A stretch of 64,000 nucleotides of DNA, taken from assembly GCA_000761475.1 (NCBI GenBank), contig JQNW01000003.1, forward strand, positions 124,001 through 188,000, in the 5' to 3' direction. The notes below the pieces were generated by a model. That model did not search any database. It worked only from the letters and a program-made list of their open reading frames with translations, and was not told where the DNA came from. Shown here in pieces: positions 1 through 8,629 of this stretch. Position 1 is the stretch's first letter. Each line of letters starts with the position of its first letter. Made by a program: the position numbers and the translations under genes. Source of the DNA: Chromohalobacter israelensis. GTDB lineage: Bacteria > Pseudomonadota > Gammaproteobacteria > Pseudomonadales > Halomonadaceae.

Positions 1-1
1 G

Positions 2-46
2 GAAGATGATATTGTGCGGTTTGATGATCGCTATGGGCGCAAATAA
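2..46 (+). CDS. C-terminal tail of an upstream gene (partial)
   Basis: An open frame enters from the left edge and ends at TAA (44-46), giving the tail EDDIVRFDDRYGRK. It lies 45 bp before the next gene and in the same direction, so it is probably the end of the preceding gene of the glycan locus. Too little is visible to name a family. Confidence 0.35.
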   Translation, partial: EDDIVRFDDRYGRK

Positions 47-91
47 AATAGATTTCGGGTTTTTTTAAAACTCCTGGTCAAAGGTTTTTAG

Positions 92-1477
92 ATGAGACAA
101 AGAGCAAAGCTTTTAATGGGCTTTGGTGCTTACACAAGTGCAGTGGTTCGCTTGACGGATCTTGCCGTAGTACTGCTGGCAGGTTGGGTAGCTTACTGGT
201 GGCGCTTTGATAGCCTGTGGATGATAGAGCGTTATGAATGGGGGCTCATTGTAGGGGCACTCTTGTCCGCCTTGGTTCTACCTAATTTTGGTGTGTATCA
301 GTCTTGGCGTGGGCGAGTTCGAGCCGTATTGGTGCTCAGAATATTCTTGGCTTATCTCGTCATTGGTGGTGCGCTCACTTTTATCTTGTTCTTTTCTAAG
401 CTGGGGGAAAGCTTTTCTCGCTTATGGATATTTGCCTGGATAAGCGGTGCTGCTTTTTTATGCGTTATTTTGCGCTTAATAGCTTATCCTTTTATTAATC
501 GTTTAAGAGCACAAGGACGTAATCGGCGCTCTGTGTTGCTGATAGGCGATGCTCACTCCTGTGCGACGGCATATTACCATTTGCGTGAAGTACCATCGGC
601 CGGATTCGATGTAGGACGAATTCTGCTGACTGATGCAGATGAAGCTCAAGAGCTTAGTGGAGTGTCTAGCGAGAAGTACAATCCTGGCGTCTCGATTGAG
701 CATGAAGAGGAAGAAGTTTGGATTTGCTTACCTCTATCACAAGGCGAAACAGTAAAAGCCATTCAGTCGGCTTTGAGTCTCTCGACGGGGAATGTTCGCT
801 ATATGCCAGATATGCGCGACTTTCGGCTGATAAATCATAACGTTTCAAACGTAGCAAGCCTTTTTCTCCTTGATCTTAGCTGTACGCCCATGACGGGGTG
901 GAGTCGCTTGCTGAAGGCATTCGAAGATCGCTTTATTTCTATGGCTATCTTGATTTTGATATCGCCAGTCTTGGCTGTTTTGGCTTTAGGTGTAAAACTT
1001 TCTTCAGCGGGCCCGGTTTTTTATCGACAAGAACGTGTGGGGTGGAATGGTAAGCCGTTTTATATGTTAAAATTTCGTTCCATGCCTATTGATGTCGAGA
1101 AAGACGGTGTGCAATGGGGTGGGGCCATGAATAAAAAGACAACGAGATTTGGTGCCTTTATTCGCCGTACAAGCCTGGATGAGTTGCCACAATTTATCAA
1201 TGTGCTTAAAGGGGATATGTCAATCGTTGGCCCACGCCCAGAGCGCACGGTATTTGTAGACCGGTTCAAGCACGAGATACCCGGCTATATGCAAAAGCAT
1301 ATGGTAAAGGCAGGTATTACCGGCTGGGCCCAGATCAATGGCTGGCGTGGTGATACCGATCTGGCCAAACGTATAGAATGTGACCTTTGGTACATCGAAA
1401 ACTGGTCACTATGGCTGGACTGTAAAATTATATTTTTGACAGTTTTTAAAGGGTTTTTGAATCAAAATGCCTACTGA
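92..1477 (+). CDS. Undecaprenyl-phosphate hexose-1-phosphate transferase (WcaJ/EpsL type)
   Basis: This integral membrane enzyme would start repeat-unit synthesis by moving a hexose-1-phosphate (probably glucose or galactose) from a UDP-sugar to undecaprenyl phosphate at the inner membrane. The 461-residue length fits the polyisoprenyl-phosphate hexose-1-phosphate transferase family. About four hydrophobic segments lie in residues 10-135, then a soluble nucleotide-binding-like region, a re-entrant hydrophobic segment near 280-300, and the catalytic bacterial sugar transferase domain to the end. Seen motifs are FYRQERVG, KFRSM, RRTSLDELPQ and GDMSIVGPRPE. AAAGGT lies a few bases before the ATG. 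The gene overlaps galE by 11 bp, implying coupled translation. The exact sugar cannot be read from sequence. A second transferase of this family lies at 25131. Confidence 0.9.
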   Translation: MRQRAKLLMGFGAYTSAVVRLTDLAVVLLAGWVAYWWRFDSLWMIERYEWGLIVGALLSALVLPNFGVYQSWRGRVRAVLVLRIFLAYLVIGGALTFILFFSKLGESFSRLWIFAWISGAAFLCVILRLIAYPFINRLRAQGRNRRSVLLIGDAHSCATAYYHLREVPSAGFDVGRILLTDADEAQELSGVSSEKYNPGVSIEHEEEEVWICLPLSQGETVKAIQSALSLSTGNVRYMPDMRDFRLINHNVSNVASLFLLDLSCTPMTGWSRLLKAFEDRFISMAILILISPVLAVLALGVKLSSAGPVFYRQERVGWNGKPFYMLKFRSMPIDVEKDGVQWGGAMNKKTTRFGAFIRRTSLDELPQFINVLKGDMSIVGPRPERTVFVDRFKHEIPGYMQKHMVKAGITGWAQINGWRGDTDLAKRIECDLWYIENWSLWLDCKIIFLTVFKGFLNQNAY

Positions 1478-2489
1478 AAATACCATCCTGGTAACGGGCG
1501 GAACCGGTTATATCGGTTCGCACACGGTGGTAGAGCTGTTGAAAGCTGGCAACGACGTTGTCGTGGTGGATAATCTTTGCAACAGCTCCAAGGCGGCCAT
1601 CAGTCGCGTTGAAAAGATTACCGGCAAAAAGATCGATTTTATACAGGCTGACATTCGTGACCGTAAGGCGATGGACACGATTTTCGTGAATTACGATATC
1701 GATGCGGTGATCCACTTTGCGGGTTTGAAAGCCGTGGGGGAGAGTGTCGGGAAACCTCTCACTTATTACGAAAACAACGTATACGGCACGTTAGTGCTTT
1801 GCCAAGCCATGGAAGCTGCCGGCGTACGGCGTATCGTATTTAGCTCATCGGCGACGGTGTATGGACACGAAGCCCCCGTCCCTTATGTCGAAACTATGCC
1901 TCGGGGGGCCACTTCCAATCCCTATGGCACGTCCAAAGCCATGGTGGAAAAGCTGCTCGAAGATTTGGTTGAGGCCGACGAGCGCTGGTCGGTCGTTTTG
2001 CTGCGCTATTTCAATCCTATTGGCGCGCACCCTTCTGGTTTGATCGGTGAAGACCCGCGTGATGTCCCTAATAATCTGATGCCTTTTATTGCCCAGGTGG
2101 CGATCGGTCGGCGCAATACTCTGACGATTTTTGGTGATGATTATGATACTGCGGATGGTACCTGTGAGCGAGATTATCTGCATGTGGTGGATCTTGCCGT
2201 TGGTCACCTCAAAGCCCTGAAGGCTTTGAGTGCACCAGGCGTGGCGATCTACAACCTGGGAACGGGAAAAGGCATCTCGGTGTACGACATGGTGAACAGC
2301 TTCGTCCGTGTTACGGGCGTGGATGTGCCATATCGTGTCGGTGCGCGTCGTGCTGGCGATTTGGGGGCTTTCTGGGCTGATGCCAGCAAGGCTAAGCGTG
2401 AGTTAGGCTGGGCAGCCGAGAAATCGTTGGATACCATGATGGCGGATACATGGAATTGGCAAGTACAAAACCCCAATGGGTATAGCTAA
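1467..2489 (+). CDS. galE: UDP-glucose 4-epimerase
   Basis: An NAD-dependent cytosolic epimerase that interconverts UDP-glucose and UDP-galactose (some homologues also take the N-acetyl forms), supplying the glycosyltransferases around it. The 340-residue length is typical. Residues 7-20 hold the Rossmann motif TGGTGYIGSH, S126-S128 lie in the SSSATVYG block, and the catalytic pair Y153/K157 is in YGTSK. The start overlaps the end of the sugar transferase gene, and a terminator hairpin follows, so the two form the end of one transcription unit. A second galE lies at 39877. Confidence 0.95.
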   Translation: MPTENTILVTGGTGYIGSHTVVELLKAGNDVVVVDNLCNSSKAAISRVEKITGKKIDFIQADIRDRKAMDTIFVNYDIDAVIHFAGLKAVGESVGKPLTYYENNVYGTLVLCQAMEAAGVRRIVFSSSATVYGHEAPVPYVETMPRGATSNPYGTSKAMVEKLLEDLVEADERWSVVLLRYFNPIGAHPSGLIGEDPRDVPNNLMPFIAQVAIGRRNTLTIFGDDYDTADGTCERDYLHVVDLAVGHLKALKALSAPGVAIYNLGTGKGISVYDMVNSFVRVTGVDVPYRVGARRAGDLGAFWADASKAKRELGWAAEKSLDTMMADTWNWQVQNPNGYS

Positions 2490-2517
2490 ATTAGTTGCTG
2501 TGTTTTAAAGCTTGAGC

Positions 2518-2555
2518 AAAAGCCGCCGATATACGCGTGTCGGCGGCTTTTGTTT
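2518..2555 (+). terminator. Rho-independent terminator after galE
   Basis: A 9-bp perfect stem (AGCCGCCGA at 2521-2529, TCGGCGGCT at 2540-2548) is extended by A-T pairs and ends in a T-rich run. It closes the 92-2489 transcription unit. Confidence 0.8.
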
Positions 2556-2595
2556 GTCTAGCCCCTGTGATGTTGGTTTCCAAGGTGCTTGAGGA

Positions 2596-3939
2596 ATGAT
2601 GATACGAGAATTTGCTTGGCAATGCCCGCGTGGTGTGGCCATTGTGGGGTTGTCGTTGCTGGCCCTGTATAGCGCGTTGCGTATTCTGTGGCCCTCGGTG
2701 GGGGAGCCTGCCGGTACGGTCATGGCGCTATTCGGGCTTATTGCTGTGCTGGTATGGGGAAAGGAGCTTAGAGGCTCGGCGGCATTATGGCTATTACTCG
2801 CGGTGATTGGCGTGCAGGCCTTCTCGTGGGTATTGGGTTACTTCCATCACCCCGATTGGGTCTCGAGCAACCCGGAGGTCGACCGGCTGGCCAAGCTGTT
2901 CATCTTTATTGGCATTGCCTGGTGGCTGGGGGGCAGCACGCGGTGGACCTTGGCATTTTGGACCGCTGGCGTCATCGGCTATGTCATTGCGGCATTCGTA
3001 CATGGAGGAGGCGTTCAGGAATGGTTGGCGGGCCTTAACGGGCACCGGGTCGGCTTCGGCATTCGTAACAATCAGCATGGGTCCATGCTGTTTGGTGTGT
3101 GTTTGTTAGGCTTGGTCGTTTTTTCTCGGCGAGTGTTCATGCACTCGGGGCGAGGGCGCTTGCCGTTGATATTTGTTTGGGGCCTGTTGACGCTTGTTTC
3201 CCTCACTGGCGTCTTGATTGGGCAAACCCGTGCCGTGTGGCTCGCTTTGTGTGTCGCGGCTATCGTTGGTATTGCCATCTGGCTCATGTGGCTTGCGAAA
3301 TCCCATGGCGCACGGCATATGCTGCGCTCCGTGTTCATCGTTTCCTGTGTGTTAGTGGTCGTCGGTATGGGTGCGATGTATGCCTTCAAGGATACGCTGA
3401 GTCAGCGGATTGCTCGCGAGTCGCCTGTCATAGAGAAAGTGCTGGATGGTGATTTGCAAAACGTCCCCTATAGCAGCGTGGGCATCCGTATTCATACTTG
3501 GGTGGCCGCGGGCGAATGGATCGCCGAGCGCCCTTTGGTCGGTTGGGGCGGCGAAGGGCGCGGTCTGGTGATCGACCATACCGACTGGTTGCCTGATTGG
3601 ATTAAGAAGCATTATGGCCATCTGCATAACTTCTTCCTGGAAGTCTGGGTGGCGTATGGCGTGCTGGGGCTCGGTGTTATCGCGGCGCTAGCATTCTGGA
3701 TCGGCCGGGGCACCTGGTTGGCGTGGCGCGCGGGCGTCATCCCGAACGACATAGCGCTGTTCGGGGCAGCGTTCTTCGTGTACTGGATGATCGTCAATCA
3801 GTTTGAATCCTACAACTCGTTCTGGACGGGCGTGTACGTGCACAATCTCATCGTGGGCGGGCTGGTCACGCATATCTGGCGCTGGCAGCTGGAAAGCGGC
3901 CAGCGGGTGCTGGTCTGGCCGACGCGGCGGAGCATGTGA
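2596..3939 (+). CDS. O-antigen ligase / polymerase-like membrane protein (Wzy_C family)
   Basis: A polytopic inner-membrane protein of 447 residues with about 11-12 hydrophobic segments and a large periplasmic loop near residues 270-340. This is the layout of WaaL/RfaL O-antigen ligases and related Wzy polymerases. The loop contains SSVGIRIHTW and PLVGWGGEGRG, and HLHNFFLEVWVAYGVLG follows; the loop arginine and histidine are the conserved type of the Wzy_C domain. It would either polymerise repeat units or ligate glycan to an acceptor. GAGG precedes two adjacent ATGs (2596, 2599); the second has better spacing. It overlaps the next glycosyltransferase by 4 bp. Ligase and polymerase cannot be separated from sequence alone. 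Confidence 0.8.
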   Translation: MMIREFAWQCPRGVAIVGLSLLALYSALRILWPSVGEPAGTVMALFGLIAVLVWGKELRGSAALWLLLAVIGVQAFSWVLGYFHHPDWVSSNPEVDRLAKLFIFIGIAWWLGGSTRWTLAFWTAGVIGYVIAAFVHGGGVQEWLAGLNGHRVGFGIRNNQHGSMLFGVCLLGLVVFSRRVFMHSGRGRLPLIFVWGLLTLVSLTGVLIGQTRAVWLALCVAAIVGIAIWLMWLAKSHGARHMLRSVFIVSCVLVVVGMGAMYAFKDTLSQRIARESPVIEKVLDGDLQNVPYSSVGIRIHTWVAAGEWIAERPLVGWGGEGRGLVIDHTDWLPDWIKKHYGHLHNFFLEVWVAYGVLGLGVIAALAFWIGRGTWLAWRAGVIPNDIALFGAAFFVYWMIVNQFESYNSFWTGVYVHNLIVGGLVTHIWRWQLESGQRVLVWPTRRSM

Positions 3940-5090
3940 TGCGTACATTGGTGGTCGTGCGCTCCCTGAAGATGGGGGGCATGGAACGGGTGGCGATCAA
4001 TCTGGCCGATGCCTTTGCCGAGGCGGGGCACGAGAGCCATCTGGTGGCACTGCGGCGGGTAGATGATCCGTTGACCTCTTCCCACAGCGGGGTACGTCAG
4101 CATCAACTGGCGCTGAGCCGCTGGACCCGGCTGACCGTCGTCGGGCTGCTCGCGGAGTTAGTGGCGCGCTGGCTGCTGAATCCCATTCTCAAGCGGGCGC
4201 TGTTTCTGGGCACGGGGCTGATGGGTGGCGTGGTATTCCGTCTGTGGCTCAAGCGCTTTGAGCGTCGCTACGGTCGGGTGGATCGCATCGTCTTTCGAGG
4301 GATCGGCACCTTCGAGCTCGTGTGGACGTTTCGCGATGAGCGGGCGTGCTATGTGCTGGAAAATATCTTCCATGCCGAGGGGCCTTGTTGGCGTCGACGC
4401 TTGTTTGCGCGTTGCCTGTATCAGGGGCGGGAATTGGTAGCGGTCTCCCAGGGTGTGGCGGAAAGCGTGAAAAGGGCGATGTCCTTTTGGCAATGCTCGC
4501 CCGCCAGCCTACGGGTTATCCCCAATCCGTGCCCGATTCCGGCGATACGCGAGGCGATGCAAGCGCCCGAGCCGGATCTGCCGGCGGGGCCGTATATCGT
4601 CAACGTGGCACGCCTGGTACCCGCCAAGGATCACGCCTTGTTGCTGCGTGCCTATGCGCGCTCGGGCGTGACCTTGCCGCTGGTGCTGGTCGGTGACGGC
4701 CGGGAGCGCGAGCGCCTCGAGGCCCTGGCAGGGGAACTGGGTATCGCCGAGCGGGTGATCTTCGCGGGGCAGCGGCAGAACCCGTACCCGTGGATGCATC
4801 ATGCGCGGCTGTTCGTGCTCAGCTCACGCTTCGAGGGCATGGGCATCGTGCTGTTCGAGGCACTGGCCTGCGGTACACCGGTGCTGAGCGTGGATTGCCC
4901 CGGCGGCATTCGCAGCATTCTCAAGGGCGGGCTCGAAGGCAGTGTCGTCCCCCATGACGAGGAAAGCCTGGCGCGCGGCCTGCAAGCCGCGTTGGAGGGG
5001 GAACCGCCCCCGGTGCAGGAATCGTGGCTGGATGACTTCAAGCCCGAAACGGTGGCCGCACGTTTCATGCATAAACCCGATGCAACGTAA
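3936..5090 (+). CDS. Glycosyltransferase family 4 (GT-B)
   Basis: A predicted cytosolic retaining glycosyltransferase that adds a sugar to the lipid-linked glycan. The N-terminal acceptor half contains RSLKMGGMERVAINLADAF. The C-terminal Glycos_transf_1 half contains NVARLVPAKDH, LVGDGRER, FAGQRQNPYPWM and the E-x7-E donor-binding motif in EGMGIVLFE, followed by ACGTPVLS. A short hydrophobic stretch near residues 65-90 may give membrane association. Start is GTG 3936 or ATG 3939; the latter is a 1-base overlap with the TGA of the preceding gene, so the two are translationally coupled. Sugar specificity is unknown. Confidence 0.9.
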   Translation: MMRTLVVVRSLKMGGMERVAINLADAFAEAGHESHLVALRRVDDPLTSSHSGVRQHQLALSRWTRLTVVGLLAELVARWLLNPILKRALFLGTGLMGGVVFRLWLKRFERRYGRVDRIVFRGIGTFELVWTFRDERACYVLENIFHAEGPCWRRRLFARCLYQGRELVAVSQGVAESVKRAMSFWQCSPASLRVIPNPCPIPAIREAMQAPEPDLPAGPYIVNVARLVPAKDHALLLRAYARSGVTLPLVLVGDGRERERLEALAGELGIAERVIFAGQRQNPYPWMHHARLFVLSSRFEGMGIVLFEALACGTPVLSVDCPGGIRSILKGGLEGSVVPHDEESLARGLQAALEGEPPPVQESWLDDFKPETVAARFMHKPDAT

Positions 5091-5236
5091 GCGTTTTTCC
5101 GGCGTTATATGAGACATTAGTACTACGATTTATGTCCCTTGATTGCTATCATGCTAACTATTGATAAAGCATGACGATAATGAGGCGTACGCATGGAACA
5201 TGGTTCATATCTTTCGGTGGTGCAGGGGAGCTTGTG

Positions 5237-6115
5237 ATGCGCCCCTTGCTACCCATGAAACGGCGCTTGCCCAAGGCCCCCGCCGGCGACCCAGCCTTCG
5301 CACCCCTGGAAGACCCTCGCATGTACTGGCCCGTGCAGCGTGCCCGGCTGGAAAAGCTGGGCCGCGAGGGGCTGGAACGTCTGCTCCGGGTGCCGGTCGA
5401 ACGCGGGCTCATGCAGTTGTGGCGGCATGAGTTGCCAGGTGCTGCCTGGGTGGAACGTATCGGGCTGCCACGGCGTGCCGTGGAATGGCAGCTCGGGCAG
5501 GGGCTGGTGCTGCACGTCGACCCGTGCCGGTTGATTTGCGGCACCAACTGGAAGGAATACCCGTATAAGCTGCGGCCTACCTCCTCGGCTTTCATCTGGG
5601 ATGGCGAATGGGACCTGCGGCGCGGCGATCTGCGCCAGGGCTCTCGCGCGCGTTTCATCGCGGATCTCGCGGCTCATCGAGACGATCTCACCCGGTCAGA
5701 CGCTTTCGCCACGTATATGGCCCGCCTGAAGGCCGGCAAGCCCTGGAAGTCGCATCAGCAAGGCATTCTGCTGGATAGCGAGGCCCGCATCCTGACCTTC
5801 CTGCGTGTCTATCTGAGCTTCATGGACGACATGGCCGTGCGCGGCTTCGACGCCACCCGGGGCAAGGACATGCTGGGCGTCGCCGTCAGCCGTGATGGCA
5901 CGCTGATCAAGATCAATCGCGGCCTGCATCGGCTGGCCATGGCGCAGCATCTGGGCCTGCCGAGCGTGCCTGTCGCGGTCAAGGCCGTGCATCGGCAGTG
6001 GTGGGAACGCGTGACCCAGGGCGGGCGTGGTAAGCATGCCCTGGCGATGATGAAGGAGAACCTCGCCGACTGTCAGCCGGAGTTGCAGCCGGGAGTGGTC
6101 ACTAATTTATTATGA
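5237..6115 (+). CDS. Conserved protein of unknown function in the glycan locus
   Basis: I do not recognise a characterised family. The product is a soluble, basic protein of about 292 residues without signal peptide or membrane segment. The most motif-like part is near the C-terminus: DGTLIKINRGLHRLAMAQHLGLPSVPV, which has the look of a ParB/sulfiredoxin-like fold (a substrate-binding loop followed by G-x-HR and a hydrophobic helix), but this is a resemblance only. The start at 5237 is chosen because GGGGAG lies 6 bases upstream; an in-frame ATG at 5171 has no ribosome binding site. It sits alone between a glycosyltransferase and an acyltransferase, so a role in glycan modification or lipid-core synthesis is plausible but unproven. 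Confidence 0.7.
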   Translation: MRPLLPMKRRLPKAPAGDPAFAPLEDPRMYWPVQRARLEKLGREGLERLLRVPVERGLMQLWRHELPGAAWVERIGLPRRAVEWQLGQGLVLHVDPCRLICGTNWKEYPYKLRPTSSAFIWDGEWDLRRGDLRQGSRARFIADLAAHRDDLTRSDAFATYMARLKAGKPWKSHQQGILLDSEARILTFLRVYLSFMDDMAVRGFDATRGKDMLGVAVSRDGTLIKINRGLHRLAMAQHLGLPSVPVAVKAVHRQWWERVTQGGRGKHALAMMKENLADCQPELQPGVVTNLL

Positions 6116-6150
6116 TACATTCGTATATAAACTTGCATGGTATTGATTAG

Positions 6151-7260
6151 ATGCAGCAGCGGATACATACAATCGATTATTTTCGAGGACTCATGGCCCT
6201 GTCGGTCATGCTGTATCACTTTTTTAGTTGGAGTGTCGGTGTTCCCGAGAGTGATTCTCTTCTCGGACGGTTAGGAATTTATGCTGTCTCTTCTTTTTAT
6301 ATTGTTAGTGGGATTTCGCTTTATTTGGTGTATCGGAACAGTAGATGGGGTTGGCGAGAAATAAAATCGTTTGGGCTGAAGCGTTTTCTAAGGCTGTCGC
6401 CAGTATATTGGTTAGCGACAGCATTGATGGTGGTGCTTTATAGTTTAGGTAATAATTCTTACGAGCCTGATTGGTTTAATATATTTGAAAATTTATTCCT
6501 GGTGTTTGGCTTGTATAATCCTGATGGCTACATTCCCGTGGGAGGGTGGTCTATAGGTAATGAGTTTTCTTTTTATGTGTTTTTTTCATTACTTATGTTA
6601 TCGCTCAACAAAAGGTGGGTTTTTGCTAGCCTTATGATTTTTGGACTTCTTTCTTATGGTGTGTTTTGCTTTTTTATTCTGTCTAGCGATAAGTCTTTAG
6701 CGCAGCAATGGGGTGACTATATAAATCCTTTAAATCAGGTTTTTTTGTTTTTCTCTGGTGTTGTGGCTGCTTGGTTGAAAGAACGCTATTATAGCCCCGG
6801 AAAGAAAGGGGCTTTTATTATTGCTTGCGCTGCTATTTTTGTATTTGTTTTTTATCCGGCGTCAGGGGATAAGATAAATATTGTTACTGGTTGGGCACGT
6901 TTTGTTTTTACCTCAACTTGCTTAGCTGTTTGTTTTTCTTTGCTTTGTATGCCGAACTTGAGTTTAAAGTGGCTTTCTAAGCCGTTAGGTTTTTTAGGGG
7001 ATAGGTCTTATACTATATATATGCTTCATGGAGCAAGTTTTCTTTATTTTGATAAATATGTGGCTCCTAGCCTAGGAATAGGTAGACCGGAAGAGAAGTT
7101 GGTTTTTTTGCTATTTGGTTTGGCGCCTTTTGTTCTGCTAATTAGCTTTTTTGTTTACCGATACTTGGAGGTGCCGTTCATTCAGTTAGGGAGAAAGCTT
7201 TCGGTTACTTATACAGAGCGAAAGGCAAATAAGGGGCCTGCCTCTGCTGGTTGGTTTTAA
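6151..7260 (+). CDS. Acyltransferase family 3 (OafA/WecH-like) membrane protein
   Basis: A predicted inner-membrane O-acyltransferase (usually O-acetyl) that decorates surface glycans. The 369-residue protein has about ten transmembrane segments. The N-terminal signature IDYFRGLMALSVMLYH matches the family, whose conserved His lies in the first membrane segment (H22-H23 region). R-rich loop residues (FLRLSPVYW) are also typical. The gene is clearly lower in GC and richer in T than its neighbours, suggesting transfer with the locus. No clear ribosome binding site precedes the ATG. Confidence 0.85.
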   Translation: MQQRIHTIDYFRGLMALSVMLYHFFSWSVGVPESDSLLGRLGIYAVSSFYIVSGISLYLVYRNSRWGWREIKSFGLKRFLRLSPVYWLATALMVVLYSLGNNSYEPDWFNIFENLFLVFGLYNPDGYIPVGGWSIGNEFSFYVFFSLLMLSLNKRWVFASLMIFGLLSYGVFCFFILSSDKSLAQQWGDYINPLNQVFLFFSGVVAAWLKERYYSPGKKGAFIIACAAIFVFVFYPASGDKINIVTGWARFVFTSTCLAVCFSLLCMPNLSLKWLSKPLGFLGDRSYTIYMLHGASFLYFDKYVAPSLGIGRPEEKLVFLLFGLAPFVLLISFFVYRYLEVPFIQLGRKLSVTYTERKANKGPASAGWF

Positions 7261-7375
7261 GTAAGGCTCAACGTTTCAATATCAAGAGATGTACTGTATA
7301 TGTTAATTTGAAAGGTTTCAAGACGGTGAGCCTTGTATGCAGTATAAAAAATATTCTGGTGAGGTATAGTTTTTT

Positions 7376-7534
7376 ATGTGTCTCTCCGGAGTTCATGCTA
7401 ATAAGGCTGTGCGTAGCTTCAGGGTTTTAGAGATGAAAAAGTTTATTAATTGCATTGTTCGTGTTAAAGGGTTGAGGTGTTTACAATGCAGTCGAGATGA
7501 GTGTGGTTCTTATAGTAATACTGGGGTTTCTTGA
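7376..7534 (+). CDS. Possible small cysteine-rich ORF (52 aa), coupled to the downstream gene
   Basis: An ATG-started frame of 52 codons ends in TGA at 7532-7534, and that TGA overlaps the ATG of the following glycosyltransferase (TGATG). The peptide has five cysteines, including CLQCSRDEC near the C-terminus. No convincing ribosome binding site precedes it. In an AT-rich stretch an open frame of this size may be chance; the coupling and the cysteines are the only support. The rest of the 7261-7533 interval shows nothing else. Confidence 0.25.
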   Translation: MCLSGVHANKAVRSFRVLEMKKFINCIVRVKGLRCLQCSRDECGSYSNTGVS

Positions 7535-8629
7535 TGAGCGTGATGATTCAGCCGGTCTCTATCCCTGACGGGGTTGATATAGAAAGAGCCCCGAACGGTA
7601 AAGATCGTGTTTCTGAAGAGGAATTACGTTTTTTTGATAAGAAAACCGTTTTTTACGACCTCTTCACAGACCCAGCTAACGAAGGTTACCTGGTCGGCCT
7701 TGGGCCGCCGCTCCTTAACCTTGCGTCTCGCCTCGATGGGATGAAGCTGGTTATCGATGGTAAAAAGGTTCCTTATAAATGGCGTGACCATCCGGAACTC
7801 AAGCTGTCGGTTTTGAAGGCAAAAATGCCTTCGCGTCATTCCGGACATGGCGCCAGGACTGTCGAGTTGCAGTTTAGCGACTTCTCGGTGTCGGTGAGTG
7901 TCGGGCAACGCGAAGAGCAAGGCAGGAAGGTCATAGCTGCGATATCCAAGGACAACGAGGTGCCGTGGATCTCTGAGTGGGTGGATCATTACAGAGAAAA
8001 TTTCGATATCGATGATGTGTTTGTCTATGACAATGGCAGCAGAAACCGAGGCGAACTGAAAGAGGCCTTGAAAGGGCGGGCGCATGTCGTGGACTGGGAT
8101 TTCCCGTATGGGCCACCGGGGAAGACCCATACCTGAAAGGCGTGGGGTTCTTTATAATTTCGATATCGACGAGCTTTTGATATCCAATAAAGAAGCGATT
8201 GCGTCTGAGCTGGCTGGCAAGGGAGTGGTCTATTTCAATAGCTATAATGTTCCGTTCGTGAAGCCGGCATGTGAGACTTACACCCATAAGGATTTTTATT
8301 ACCGCTTTCCGGAGCCCAAAACGACGGCGAGAAAGTTCGTTTGCAAGGAAGACAAGGTGGATGTCATCTCGCAGCACGCCACATGGAGGCGATCTTCCAT
8401 TTTTCTGGGCGGCCGGATGAGGCGAAACAAGCCGGATACTTGCGTCAGTCCATCCTCGTATTTTTTGCACTTCTTGGGTATCACCACGAATTGGCAGCCA
8501 CGTTTGAACAAGCTCGAAGAAGTGGGCACGGAGGGGCTGGTGAGAGACGAAAGTCATATCCATATGATGCCCGGTTCGAAGAATGGGAATACGGAAGGCA
8601 TGGCAAAGGGGCTGGTCGGTGAGCAGTGA
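7534..8629 (+). pseudogene. Glycosyltransferase (GT2/GT92-like), frameshifted
   Basis: Two adjoining frames together encode one glycosyltransferase. The first (ATG 7534 to TGA 8136) holds AAISKDNEVPWISEWVDHY and VFVYDNGSRN, the start of a GT-A fold of the kind seen in GT92/DUF23-type proteins. The second frame carries NFDIDELLIS (a DxD-like metal motif), then VDVISQHATWRR, SYFLHFLGITTNW and a tail ending at 8629. The break is near 8110-8145, where the first frame runs into a stop right after DFPYGPPGKTHT. A stretch usually present between the sugar-nucleotide half and the DxD seems missing, so a small deletion with frameshift is likely. The last 11 bases overlap the next gene. Confidence 0.75.
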
